Positions 11,164 through 21,288 of a stretch of DNA of 40,872 nt are shown piece by piece (the first letter of the stretch is position 1; every line of letters begins with the position of its first letter). The notes under the pieces are model-generated. The model worked only from the letters and a program-made list of their open reading frames with translations. It was not told where the DNA came from and did no database searches. The DNA comes from Silene noctiflora (taxonomy: Eukaryota; Streptophyta; Magnoliopsida; Caryophyllales; Caryophyllaceae). A program made the translations under genes and the position numbers. Location: positions 164,278-205,149 of the forward strand of contig VHZZ01000351.1 in the NCBI GenBank assembly GCA_009801015.1, in the 5' to 3' direction.

Positions 11164-12700
11164 AAAAATGTTCTCATATCAAAAGGGAAAAAGTTTTGTT
11201 GCCGAGATTTGATTCATCGACTTTGGCCCTTTAGGCTAGGAGATCGAATACTCACTCATTCATCGAAACAGTGCCCCGATATATGTATATAATCTGTTTT
11301 CCGAACATATGTAGAATCAATGTCGATTGTTCTTACAATTTTTGCATTTGTACAAGCCATTTTACGCTGGCTCCGAGTATGTTATTAGCATTGATGATTA
11401 GAATGTAATGAATTATGTGCTTGTAACCTAGTGCTTAAAAAGAATAATTACTCACAGGAAATCGGAAATCGAAGATCAATGAAGAATTACTGTTCTTTTA
11501 TGGGCATAATGAATAATGATGTTGGTAGGAGCACGTCAACTAACTTCGTGAATTATAAGCTATTAAGGGCGATAGACTAATAGATGATACTTATGACACG
11601 AGTTTAAATCACACGTTTGGTCGTTAGCATAAAAATTGCTCTTATGACCTTTACACTAAAAAAATTAAATAATCCGGTGACCTATATATAATAATATAAA
11701 TATCATGGAACCCTAAGATTATAGGGATCTTTGAGGGTTCCTCTCTTGTAGTTATCCCCTATTTATTAAAAGAATAGATAAACTCATAAATTTTCCCCCA
11801 AAAAAACATCATTTTACTTAAGGAAGTTATTGATAATTTAATTGTATTCACTAAATAAATAAATGAATAACTATAATATATTTCATTTTATAATTCTTTT
11901 CATTAAAATTAAATCTTTTCATCAAATTTTATAATTTTCAATAAATACTAAAGTATAATATTGTAATTAAAGTAGAAATGCTATAAAACTGTAAATTATT
12001 AAATCTTTTATTGATGCTATTATTTGAGAATAACTTGACTCACACTATTCATACTAACTTTAAACAAAACTATAAAACGTTTTGATTATTTTTGTAACAC
12101 CTTTGTGGTATAAAAAATTCTTTAAAAAGAAAATACATTTCAGCACATTACTGATAAATTCTCCAGGATTAATTTCCAGTTTTAATTACTTTTTGCTCGA
12201 AACAACATACAATAACGAGAAAAATGAACAATTAATGAGATAACACTATTATTTTACAGTTTAATTTACTCAGTTTTATTAAATAATTTTTTAACTCAAT
12301 ATTTTTCTCATATCAAAATATAATGACGTGAAATATGAAAAAATTAATGAGGTGTTAATTTAACATGATTAAGTAATACAAAAATAAAACCTCTATAAAT
12401 ACCGCACATTCATTGCGCGAGATCTAAACTAGTATATATTATGCCACTCATCTTTATACTTGATTTAAAACCGAGTACAACATCATACTCTCACAAAACG
12501 AGTGACAAAAACGTTTGAACTTGTCATCCTTCAAAAAAATTTAGCAATTTATTTGACCCGTTTTATACTTAAACGGACTATATCATTCTTAAGCAAAACT
12601 TACTAATTTCACAAATTTGGTCAAATCCTTGACCTTTGTTTTTTTGCCAAAATCCCAAATTTTCTAAAACCCCATATATTCTCCTCTACCAAATTCCCAA
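11164..12700. other. 3'UTR of the homeodomain gene and AT-rich intergenic DNA
   Basis: The first 250-300 bp after the stop probably belong to the 3'UTR (AATGTAATGAATT-like poly(A) context near 11403). From about 11500 to 12600 the sequence is very AT-rich with no reading frame or repeat I can assign. The promoter of the next gene should lie near its right end. Confidence 0.5.
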
Positions 12701-12707
12701 TTCCCTT

Positions 12708-12716
12708 AAACCCTAA
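12708..12716 (+). promoter_or_regulatory. Telo-box upstream of INTS3
   Basis: AAACCCTAA lies about 160 bp upstream of the INTS3 start codon, within the probable promoter or leader. The homeodomain gene upstream carries the same element close to its start. Function is inferred from known plant telo-boxes. Confidence 0.4.
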
Positions 12717-12752
12717 TTTTTATTCAATTAACTGGCAAAGAGGCAAGTTCAA

Positions 12753-12836
12753 ATGTACATTTTCATCAGTAATTGGGATTCTAATCAAGTTTATGAACCA
12801 TCATTAAGGTATTCAAATACACACTGTTCTTCATAA
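12753..12836 (+). promoter_or_regulatory. Upstream ORF of 27 codons before INTS3
   Basis: ATG at 12753 opens a 27-codon frame that stops with TAA at 12834-12836, 38 nt before the main ATG and in a different frame. If transcription starts upstream of it, it could lower INTS3 translation. It could instead be spliced out or lie in the promoter. Confidence 0.35.
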
Positions 12837-12874
12837 TCTTGTTTTTTCACCATTAATTGATCAATTACGGTAAA

Positions 12875-15862
12875 ATGACATCAAAGTTGATAACTTTATT
12901 ACCACATGAAGCTCAAAATCAATTAGAAGTATCATTAAGAGATGCTTATTGTGCAAATTACCCTAAATTTACACCTCCATTGAAGTATATATTGTTATCA
13001 AATGAAGAATATTTAAGTATAAATAGGGCAATTGTTTATGGTGTTTTATGTGAACCAAATGTAGCAAATATTTGTATAAAGTATCTTCATGCACATGTGA
13101 ATGATGGGTATTGTTTATTTATTAAGATTCTTGTGCAAATTGTTGATGGGTTGTATTCAAAATTGTTGGAAATTCCTAAAGTGCAGTTGATTTGGGTTGC
13201 TTCTGTTATGGTTGATGTTAGTGGTGTTGGGTTTGATCATCTTTTCGTGTCGATTTTAAGGCAGATTGTTGGTGGGGATTTTTGTGATGGGAATTTGTGG
13301 TTGAGTCATGAGATGGTGAATTTGTTGTTAGCTAAGTGGGATTTGATATTGGACGAGGCGCCTGTTGTTTTGGGATATGGGTTGTATAGTTATCTTAGGT
13401 TGTTAGCTGATCATTATCGCTTACCGCGAAGTCCAAAGTCGACGGAGTTGAAGCGGAGGGAGATTGGGTTTTGTGTTAAGATGTTGAGGGAACAGTTTGG
13501 TTTGTGTATTGGTATTGGGAGGGATCTTATTCGGCTTTTGCAGGACTTGGTTCACATTCCTGAGTTTCGAGCTATATGGAAGGATCTTTTGATAAAACCT
13601 AGTGTGTTTGGAGTTCCGGATTTTTCAGATATTTCTAAAATCTATGGAATGAGGACTTCAAGTAGGTATATTTTGCTTAGGATCACTCCTGAAATGGAGA
13701 CTCAGTTACGGTTTTTGCTTACCCATGTAAAGTTGGGGAGTCAGAGGAGGCACCAGGCATGGTTTGCTAGGAAATTTCTTTTTGGGCCTGAGAGAGAGAC
13801 TCTCATTGTCGACATAGTTCGTTTTATTTGTTGTGCACATCATCCGTCAAATGAAGTGCTTCAATCAGAAGTGGTTCCGAGATGGGCCATTATTGGTTGG
13901 CTGTTGAAATCATGTACAAAGAAATACATTGAAGCTAGTGTCAAGCTCGCTCTTTTCTACGATTGGCTCTTCTTTGATGAAAAGGTGGATAATTTTATGA
14001 ACGTTGAACCTGCTATGCTTTTAATGCTGAACTCAATACCCAGGTATATTGACATTACCAGTTCTCTTCTCGAGTTTTTACTCCTGCTCGTGGAAAACTA
14101 TGATATGGATAGGAAAAACGTCATTCTCAGGGGTGTGTCATCTGCTATGAGCTTGCTGGTCAGAAAAGGAGTAATTGCATCACTCGATGTTTTAACCTCC
14201 TGCAACTTACTCCCCCCTTATGTCAAAAAGCTTCTTGAAAAATTCATGTTGGAAGTTGAATCTGGAGTCATTTCCGGGCCTCGATTTCCTGAAATGCTAC
14301 CACATAAAGTGTTGTCCTCGCTTTCACCTAATACATCGTTCATGGAAACTCAGCAACATCTAACTGAGATACTTCCAGCACATCCAGTGAATGCTGAAGT
14401 GACCACTCAAGAAAACTCGGTATCAGAATTTATTAATTCAGGGGATTCACCTGGTTTCAACAATGTGGATCATGTCGAAGATGTAGGTATTCTGATAGGT
14501 AAAATTGGAGATAACATGAAAAGCTCAGTCAAGATGGGGCAACAAATAGTGGAAAAGATTCTTCTTTTATGTAGTCATGGTACTCCTGAAAAGACAAGTG
14601 AGATGAACTCCGAAGTTGTAGCATGTCAAATTCAGAAGGAACTTGAGTTGGCAGGCTACAAAATTTTCTATTCTTTGGAAAATGTCTTCACTGGGGATGA
14701 TAGTGATGATGAAGTTCAATCTGTAACAGCCACCATCATTCGTGCCTTTATATTACACCAACATCAACGCATCAGAGAGATGCTCTTTTGGTGGTCAAAA
14801 AATGGTTGTTTTGTTGGAGCACGGCTATTATCCTATGCTCTGAGACTTGCATATGAAGCGCATGAAAGTGGTTATGGAATAAGTTCTACTGAGGTAAATA
14901 AGGCCCCACCGCTGCTGAAATTTCATATTGAAGGACATTTTGCATTTCTATCTAGAAATAGGGAGGATAATGAAACTATATCTTCTAAATTTAATGTTGA
15001 TAAAAAGGTGATATCTAAGATGATTGATGATGCTTACACCGCTTATAGAAGCATCATGTTTGAACATTCTGGCACTGATTTGAGTAAAAACGTTGCTACC
15101 CCTTCTGGTAAGCTCCTTTGTTTACATGCCATGAATTGCTCATTGTGGAAGAACAATAAATTAAAGTTCGTGTTCTATGGCATCTTTTTTTATCTTTCTG
15201 ATTTATCCCTTGGTGATGAAGACTTGATTCAGTTACTTGTCAGTCATTTGGAAGATGCTGATATTGTATCTGTACAAATTGATTTGGGCTTGAAAAGGTA
15301 TGCTTTATTTGGTGAAGATGTTGAAAAAGTTTTTCATGTAGTTAGTTGTTCTGTTCGCTGGAAACAAGCAGATCAGCTTAAATTTTGGCGCTTGGCTACG
15401 TCAGAGCTTATAAATTCTAGGATTCCTGTGGAAAGGTTGCTTTTGTGCTGCTTCTTTTCTGAGGATTTTGATCCAAATGCTAGTGGAATTGCATTTGGGG
15501 GTCTAATGACACTGTGTAACTGCCATGCCCCGTCACCTGAAATTGTGGGTGTTGTTATGTTGTTGCCAGATAATAAGTTCCCCGACTTTGCTGCCGCTGT
15601 TCTCTCTAATTGGGCCTATACAAATCAAACGATGTTATCTAATAGTTTCGTTGAATTTCTTAATAAAATTGAGAATAAAAATGGGGATGATACCCTTGAT
15701 TGGGATGGTATCATCGTCAACCAATCTGCTGTTCTATTTTTGGTAAATTTTATTCAAGCACAAAGCGAGCTAGGAAATAACATTCTAGCCAAAGTGGGGT
15801 TAAACTTACCCGATATAAGAACAAGGCTTGATAACTCAGCAGTTGCAATGGATACTGGATAG
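12875..15862 (+). CDS. INTS3: Integrator complex subunit 3 (INTS3), intronless
   Basis: A single uninterrupted frame of 995 aa. The ATG at 12875 is the first in frame; a TTG further upstream is not a credible plant start. INTS3 is a helical-repeat scaffold of the nuclear Integrator complex, which cleaves snRNA 3' ends and attenuates RNA polymerase II transcription; in animals it also joins the SOSS single-strand DNA-binding complex. Family hallmarks are visible: LRITPEMETQLRFLLTHVK (about 269-287), HPSNEVLQSEVVPRWAIIGW (about 321-340), the LALFYDWLFFDEK stretch and NVEPAMLLMLNSIP. A low-complexity linker follows at about 490-560, and then C-terminal helices containing HQHQRIREMLFWWSKNG. This is about the length of animal INTS3. 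The Arabidopsis counterpart is, from memory, EMB2739. I see no truncation or frameshift. Confidence 0.93.
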   Translation: MTSKLITLLPHEAQNQLEVSLRDAYCANYPKFTPPLKYILLSNEEYLSINRAIVYGVLCEPNVANICIKYLHAHVNDGYCLFIKILVQIVDGLYSKLLEIPKVQLIWVASVMVDVSGVGFDHLFVSILRQIVGGDFCDGNLWLSHEMVNLLLAKWDLILDEAPVVLGYGLYSYLRLLADHYRLPRSPKSTELKRREIGFCVKMLREQFGLCIGIGRDLIRLLQDLVHIPEFRAIWKDLLIKPSVFGVPDFSDISKIYGMRTSSRYILLRITPEMETQLRFLLTHVKLGSQRRHQAWFARKFLFGPERETLIVDIVRFICCAHHPSNEVLQSEVVPRWAIIGWLLKSCTKKYIEASVKLALFYDWLFFDEKVDNFMNVEPAMLLMLNSIPRYIDITSSLLEFLLLLVENYDMDRKNVILRGVSSAMSLLVRKGVIASLDVLTSCNLLPPYVKKLLEKFMLEVESGVISGPRFPEMLPHKVLSSLSPNTSFMETQQHLTEILPAHPVNAEVTTQENSVSEFINSGDSPGFNNVDHVEDVGILIGKIGDNMKSSVKMGQQIVEKILLLCSHGTPEKTSEMNSEVVACQIQKELELAGYKIFYSLENVFTGDDSDDEVQSVTATIIRAFILHQHQRIREMLFWWSKNGCFVGARLLSYALRLAYEAHESGYGISSTEVNKAPPLLKFHIEGHFAFLSRNREDNETISSKFNVDKKVISKMIDDAYTAYRSIMFEHSGTDLSKNVATPSGKLLCLHAMNCSLWKNNKLKFVFYGIFFYLSDLSLGDEDLIQLLVSHLEDADIVSVQIDLGLKRYALFGEDVEKVFHVVSCSVRWKQADQLKFWRLATSELINSRIPVERLLLCCFFSEDFDPNASGIAFGGLMTLCNCHAPSPEIVGVVMLLPDNKFPDFAAAVLSNWAYTNQTMLSNSFVEFLNKIENKNGDDTLDWDGIIVNQSAVLFLVNFIQAQSELGNNILAKVGLNLPDIRTRLDNSAVAMDTG

Positions 15863-16638
15863 CTCCATAATTTTTCGTTGAGTCCCTAGTATTACTCTTG
15901 TCTTATCCGGAAGTTGCTCTCATATAGTAGCTTCAGTAATGACAGTATCATGGTTCTTGATTTTGATATTATCTCGTGGGGAGCTCAGACTGATTGTCAG
16001 TGCGTCATGATCACCACGATGTTTTCTGAACATTGAAGTGATAAAGTGAGAAGCACTTATGCAACTTCTGCTCTCCGCAAGCTCCTGTGCTCCACTACAT
16101 ATTCAGCAAGAGAACGGTACAGTTGTTATTTCAGTCTTTTGCTTCTTATTTATAAGTGCTCGCCCCATCTCATTTATCTTGTGTGGTTGCCCCCATTTAA
16201 GTCTTGTCGGTATAAGACCAAAACAAATGGTCTAGGTTGACAATGGTTGACCACCTACGTCAAATGGGGTCAATTAATTTGGGATGGTCGAGTTAGCTTC
16301 TCTAAATTGGAATAAAGTGACCCAATCCAATACTAAGCTCCATTCTTATGAGTTGGACTGTGTAGCACAAGAAACGGTTGTGAGAACTAGGTTAGCCTGT
16401 TAGGTATGTGTTTGTAATGTGGACTAATCATTTCGAGTTTCCAATGACTTTCTTCGAGGTTCATGAATATCTGAAAAGACGAAACTGTATTTATATCATT
16501 TTAGTGCTGACTGGATAAAGAAGCTTGATTATCTACACATTTTGTCATTGTGTTGTCAGTGGCGATCATTCCTAAGCAACAAATTGCTTGTATTTTTGCC
16601 GATTTACTTGTTATTTGATTACTCCTGTATTTGTGTAG
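15863..16638. other. INTS3 3' flank, unassigned sequence
   Basis: This probably begins with the INTS3 3'UTR. At 16049-16120 a frame containing EKHLCNFCSPQAP faintly recalls a zinc-finger CxxC segment. That is too weak to call, though it might be another relic of the gene whose fragment lies at 16639. Otherwise nothing recognisable. Confidence 0.35.
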
Positions 16639-16780
16639 GTGTCAATTCTCATTAGCAAGTTGCAAATCCCGACGCTATGGGGAAGAACCAACAGCTAAAG
16701 AAGGCAGAGGAATAGCACATGAAAATGACTATGAAATGCAAAGCTCGGCTAAAGAGGTGATCAAATCACTGAATGCTCAG
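16639..16780 (+). pseudogene. Relic exon of a PRAF/RCC1-FYVE gene
   Basis: The 3' part encodes AKEVIKSLNAQ (16748-16780), nearly identical to the AKEVIKSLTAQ core of the coiled coil between FYVE and BRX domains in plant RCC1-FYVE (PRAF) proteins. Upstream, in other frames, are pieces matching the same coiled coil: GRTNS, QLKKAEE and KCKA. A stop follows the LKKAEE piece, and two extra bases separate KCKA from AKEV. The fragment is bordered by an AG acceptor-like site (16637-16638) and a GTATGA donor-like site at 16781, as if one genomic exon with intron edges were copied rather than a processed mRNA. I do not recognise the RCC1 repeats, PH, FYVE or BRX domains nearby. Weak candidates are discussed under the flanking region. 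Confidence 0.6.
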
Positions 16781-17720
16781 GTATGAATTGAATCTTCCAG
16801 TGATCCCTGTGTGTGACTCATCAAATCGCTTTTCCTTGTGGCAGATGAGTCTATTCCGACTATTTGTGGCACATACCTCACAAGAAAACTTTTGTTTGTC
16901 CGATAACAAAATTTCTAGTAGAAACTCTATAGATTCATGTAGTTCGAAGGGTTTTGGTATTTTAAATTTATTTGACACTACCTCAGCTTTTTTTTGATTT
17001 TTTTACATGATATTCCCTCTTTTCAAATAGGTGGAGCAGTTGTAGCTCGGTGAATATACGATGTTTTTCCTTGGAGTGAAAAAAAATCTAATGATCTATA
17101 GCTCGGTGAATATACGATGTTTTTCCACATCCATTGCAGCCAAAAAAATTGCTGTTCTTTGGTTTTGGAAAATTGGGATATGGTAGAATAAAGCAAACTG
17201 GCAGACCAAACGGTTTGGTTTTTGTTGTTTTGCATTGAACGCATCTGTTCGATGCAAATTGCAAAACAATTATCATTATAGGTTCAATAATTGATAAAGT
17301 TGGTCAGGAATCTAGTTTGTGTTAAATAATTGATTAAGCTGCTGAAATTCGCGTTTCTTGATTAACCTAATCATTACCCTTGCTATCGAAGGTGAAGATT
17401 GCCTTGATTTTGTTTCGACTGGAGTCTGAATGGTTTGGCCGAGAGATCAACATCAACATCGCTTTGACTTTGTTATTCCTGCTGATTGTGTGTATTCACT
17501 GACAGGAGTACCTGATCTGGCACTGTGTTACCGTATCAGGCCTGACCCAATCTTGCATTTGACCTCTAGGCTGGATACAACAAGTGCGATGGTGCAGCCA
17601 TGAAGCTTGTAAATGTGGCCCATTGGCAGGACTTCTCGCGCAAGATAGCATGGAGATCCAGCCGGGTGGCTCCTAGTCTGTCATGTGTTATGCGCCCTGA
17701 ACCAGTCTATGGTCAGTTAT
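16781..17720. other. Region between the PRAF relic and the annexin promoter
   Basis: It contains a direct repeat of 28 bp (TAGCTCGGTGAATATACGAT plus GTTTTTCC at 17043-17070 and 17099-17126, offset 56 bp). The stretch 17400-17710 is less AT-rich than its surroundings and has a coding-like feel, but all frames are broken. A CVYSLTGVPD-like segment near 17490 weakly recalls the start of a BRX domain and could be a further relic of the PRAF gene. I cannot assign it firmly. Confidence 0.35.
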
Positions 17721-18315
17721 AATTTTGTTTTATGAATATTAAGTGGCCAAATGATACCTTTTAAATTTATAATGTAAAGCGATTTTCCATGTATATTTGC
17801 AAATAATTCTTAAATTACATATATCGATTTTGTTTCAATTGAGAGTGATCAGAAAAAACTACAGCTAGATACAGTTTATGCTTTCGAGACTTTTCATTTT
17901 CGCTTAAAGCATCCAATTTAGCATAAATGAATAAAATACGGATAGAATCGAGATAAAAGTAAATAAGAATATTGAAAATTGAGATAAAAATAAATAAGAA
18001 TATTGAGAATTTGAGAAATGTAATACTCCGTATTTGCGATATATGTCCAATATACGGGTGTCTTCCGACCTCCATGTTTGTCCACTGTTCGAGGCTACTT
18101 ATGGACGTGTTTCCAATTTCCGTGTCCAACACTTGCAGCCGAATCAAAACAATAGACTACATCAATTAATTTACAAAACGTTTTTGGTTCAATTATCTTT
18201 GAAAAAACTGAAACAGTAAATATATTTCATTAAATTCCAAAATATAAGTTACCTTATTATTATTATTATTACACAAACATAACTGAATTAGTCCATTTTC
18301 TCCTGAATTACTTGC

Positions 18316-18324
18316 TATATATAG
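18316..18324 (+). promoter_or_regulatory. TATA box of the annexin gene
   Basis: TATATATAG lies about 88 bp upstream of the annexin ATG. This is a good fit to a plant core promoter with a leader of about 55-60 nt, which includes an A15-type run just before the start. Confidence 0.6.
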
Positions 18325-18408
18325 AGATCAATAATTCAATATTCTTACATTCACATTTCGCCGACAAAAAAAAAAAAAAACAGATTAACAAATTTAAATT
18401 GATAAGTC

Positions 18409-19889
18409 ATGGCTACCCTTGTTGCACCAGAGAATTCATCTCCTGTTGATGATGCCCAAGTCATTAAAAAGGCTTGTCTTGGTAATTTTCGCGAATAACC
18501 CAACCTTTGTTTACTCGTATTTTCATATATTAAAAACCGCGACATAATATGTCTTGGGTGTTTTGTTATAATTTTCATGTTATTTTAATTATATTATGGT
18601 TGATGATTAATTATTAGGATTGGGAACTGATGAGAAAGCTATAATCTCGTTGCTTGGACATCGTAATTCGAGCCAAATAAGGTTAATTAGACAAGCTTAT
18701 CAAGAGGTGTACCAAGAGGATTTGATCAAGCAGCTTAAGTCTGAGATTTCAGGGGACTTTGAGGTCTGGCTTTTCATAATTTACAATCGCTTTAGCATTG
18801 TTTATCGACTAATCTTGAACGTAATGTAATTAACGACTCTGTGACGTGATTTAGAAAGCAATGTGCCTGTGGGTTCTAGACCCGGTTGAACGAGATGCAA
18901 TACTTGCGCATGACGCTTTGAAGAAGGTTGTGCCCGATTATCAGGTGCTGTTAGAGGTTGTCTGTACTAAAACACCAGAGGATCTTCTTGGAGTTAAACG
19001 CGCTTATCACAAGCTGTATAAGCATGCTCTCGAGGAAGATGTCGCGTCTCATTCAACTGGCAAGTTAAGAAAAGTATGTCTGCAAGTTTTCTGTAAGACT
19101 GTCTTACAGTAAGACATCGCGAACTATTAAGGTTTCTGGTTGAGTTATGTTTTACTGTAGTTTTTGGTAGGAATTGTGAGCACATACAAGTACCATGGAG
19201 ACGATATTGATGAGATAGCAGCATTCGCGGATGCAAACACTCTTCATGGTGAATTCCAAGACGGGGCTTCTGTTCATGACGAGATTATCAGGATTATCAG
19301 TACAAGAAGCAAGAAACAGTTGTTGGCTACTTTCAACCATTTCAAGGACATTCATGGAACATCTCTCTCGAAGGTACTACTCCGTCTTACATTCCTATAT
19401 TTTTCCGAATTCCTTGGTTTCTACAATCAGCTTTAAACGTTGTGGTAATTACAGGCGCTGAGAGGTCCTGCAGAAAATGAGTTCTTCTCGACTGTGAGAG
19501 TGGCCATCCGGTCCATTAAGTACCCTCAAAAGTACTTTGCTAAGGTAAGATTATACTCCGTATTAGTGAATCCTGTATGAGACGTTTTCATAAACAAGAC
19601 CGCTGCACAGGTGTAAGTCTCGACATTTCTTTTCATATAACGATAAACTGATTTACTGACGGCTATTCTTTCTTTTTTCAAGATCTTGCGGAATGCAATT
19701 AAGGGACTTGGCACGGATGAAGCTGTTCTAAGCCGTGTGATTGTGACACGAGCTGAAATCGACCTGAAGGAGATTAAAGAACTCTACTTGGAGAGAAACA
19801 ACATTTCACTTGATCAAGCTGTGACCGAAGATACCTCAGGAGATTACCGCGCTTTCCTCTTAACTTTACTAGGGAGTGAAGGTCATTGA
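18409..19889 (+). CDS. Annexin (D3-like), six exons
   Basis: Exons: 18409-18481, 18618-18763, 18855-19073, 19161-19373, 19455-19544, 19683-19889. Total 948 nt, 315 aa, the normal length for plant annexins. Annexins bind membrane phospholipids in a calcium-dependent way. Four annexin repeats are present. Repeat 1 (about 17-82) has GLGTDE with a matching acidic residue in SGDFE, and repeat 4 (about 248-312) has GLGTDE with SGDYRAF, so type II calcium sites look intact there. Repeats 2 and 3 lack GxGTD, as usual in plants. His39 in LLGHRN corresponds to the conserved His of Arabidopsis ANN1. The repeat 1 sequence ([16 protein letters not shown]) looks closest to Arabidopsis annexin D3 from memory. 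In intron 3 the acceptor at 19160 is required; an AG 10 bp downstream would give an immediate stop. All introns are GT-AG. Confidence 0.93.
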
Positions 19890-20163
19890 GCTTGGCAACT
19901 TAGATGGGAATAGACTCATTGAGCTATCAAATTCAACGAAAAAAGGGTCGTCATTTTACTCGTTTTAGTTACAATAATTTCATTATTAGCTTCAGATTAA
20001 GTCGAGTCATTTTAGAGTTTTAGACAGGGTCCGAGTCCTTTGTTTTGTTAGATTTGAAGTATCCATTTTTAGTTGACGATGTAGTCCTATTACGTTTCAT
20101 AGGGCATATTTTCACTTATTTTATTAATTAATAATAAAGCCTTTTTTTCGTTGCACAATATCA

Positions 20164-20320
20164 GTTCCTGTGAGTAAACTTGTACTGGTTGTCTCCTGCA
20201 GTTGCCAGTAAATAAGTCGTTAACTCGACTCTGTATCATGGAGAACGTTTCAGATATGCAAAGCAGGAATTAGTCGTTCCTGTGAGTAAACTTGTACTGG
20301 TTGTCTACTGCAGTTGCCAG
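20164..20320. repeat. 45 bp direct repeat, offset about 112 bp
   Basis: GTTCCTGTGAGTAAACTTGT followed by ACTGGTTGTCTNCTGCAG and TTGCCAG occurs at 20164-20208 and 20276-20320. The copies differ at one base. Each ends in CTGCAG, which looks like an intron acceptor. Confidence 0.8.
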
Positions 20321-20424
20321 ACTGCGACGATGATGTGCATGACTACAACATATCGGAGGATGATGACGACAATGCTGATGTATCTAATGAATTCGAAACT
20401 GAAAGACCTTTAATTGGACTTTGA
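20314..20424 (+). pseudogene. Possible orphan 3'-terminal exon with an acidic tail
   Basis: After CTGCAG, a frame of 36 codons runs to a TGA. It is strongly acidic (DCDDDVHDYNISEDDDDNAD, then VSNEFETERPLIGL), a composition unlikely for random AT-rich DNA. I do not recognise the protein. No partner exons are visible, and the preceding segment is itself a duplicated piece, so a captured gene fragment is more likely than a functional exon. Confidence 0.3.
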
Positions 20425-20739
20425 TGTGTGCATCAACTCTTGTCTACTGTAAAGTAAACTGTAACATTGCTCCTGCAGCATATCCAGCATTAGATTGATG
20501 GGACATGTTCACCAAGACGGAAATAATCCCACACGACTATACGACACTACATTAGGTTGATAGGATAAGTTCACCAAGGCGGAAATAATCCTGTCGCGAT
20601 TCTACAACACAAACATGTTCACTAAAGCGGAAATAATCCTGTCGCGACTCTACAACATAAACACCATGTCCTCATTCCTGGTATTTTTATTGATTCTCCA
20701 GAACAATTTCTATCAATTTGAGAAAGGGCTTGCCAAGAA

Positions 20740-20788
20740 TTATTTCCGCCTTGGTGAACATATCCATCCTTCACCAAGGCGGAAATAA
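20740..20788. repeat. Perfect 19 bp stem hairpin, 11 nt loop
   Basis: The arms TTATTTCCGCCTTGGTGAA (20740-20758) and TTCACCAAGGCGGAAATAA (20770-20788) are exact reverse complements. Confidence 0.9.
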
Positions 20789-20939
20789 CCCCGTCATGAC
20801 TCTACGACACAAACATGTTCACCAAAGCAGAAATGTTCCTGTCACAACTCTGCAACACAAACACCATGTCTGCATTCCTGGTATTTTTATTGATTCTCCA
20901 AAACAATTTCTATCAATTTGAGAAAGGGCCTGCCAAGAA

Positions 20940-20984
20940 TTATTTCCGCCTTGGTGAACATATCCTTCACCAAGGCGGAAATAA
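20940..20984. repeat. Perfect 19 bp stem hairpin, 7 nt loop
   Basis: Same arms as the hairpin at 20740, at 20940-20958 and 20966-20984. The loop is 4 nt shorter (catatcc instead of catatccatcc). Confidence 0.9.
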
Positions 20985-21288
20985 CCCTGTCATGACTCTA
21001 CGACACAAATATGTTCACCAAAGCAGAAATGTTCCTGTCACAACTCTGCAACACAAGCACCATGTCCGCATTCCTGGTATTTACAGGACTTGCCAATAAA
21101 AGAAGATGCAAGAACAAATTACAGAACACAAAACACAAATGCATAAAATTGTCATGATTTATTTATAAACAATGTACAAAACACCATCATTCTCACTAAA
21201 CTCGATCTTACATTAACAATCAAAGTTTCGAAACTACGACCAAAAAAAAAATCAAACAAATTACAGAAACATAAATTGAAGTGCATTG

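Larger units (their letters stand above)
20500..21085. repeat. Minisatellite with hairpin-forming units
   Basis: The basic motif GTTCACCAAGGCGGAAATAA is followed by TCCTGTCGCGACTCTACAAC and ACAAAC. It recurs at about 20504, 20568, 20614, 20768, 20815, 20963 and 21008, with substitutions. From about 20614 a higher-order unit of about 195-200 bp forms (about 20614, 20813, 21006, the last partial). Each of the two complete units contains the motif in inverted orientation too, giving perfect 19 bp stems (see the two hairpins). Confidence 0.85.

Noticed and set aside
12857-12874. Upstream extension of INTS3 to a TTG
   Set aside because: Non-ATG start without support. The ATG at 12875 is the natural start; the same reasoning removes the short extensions of LIG4 (25753) and the F-box gene (22539).
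20718-21099. Frames of 67-94 codons with repeated peptide segments
   Set aside because: They are translations of the minisatellite and not of a gene.
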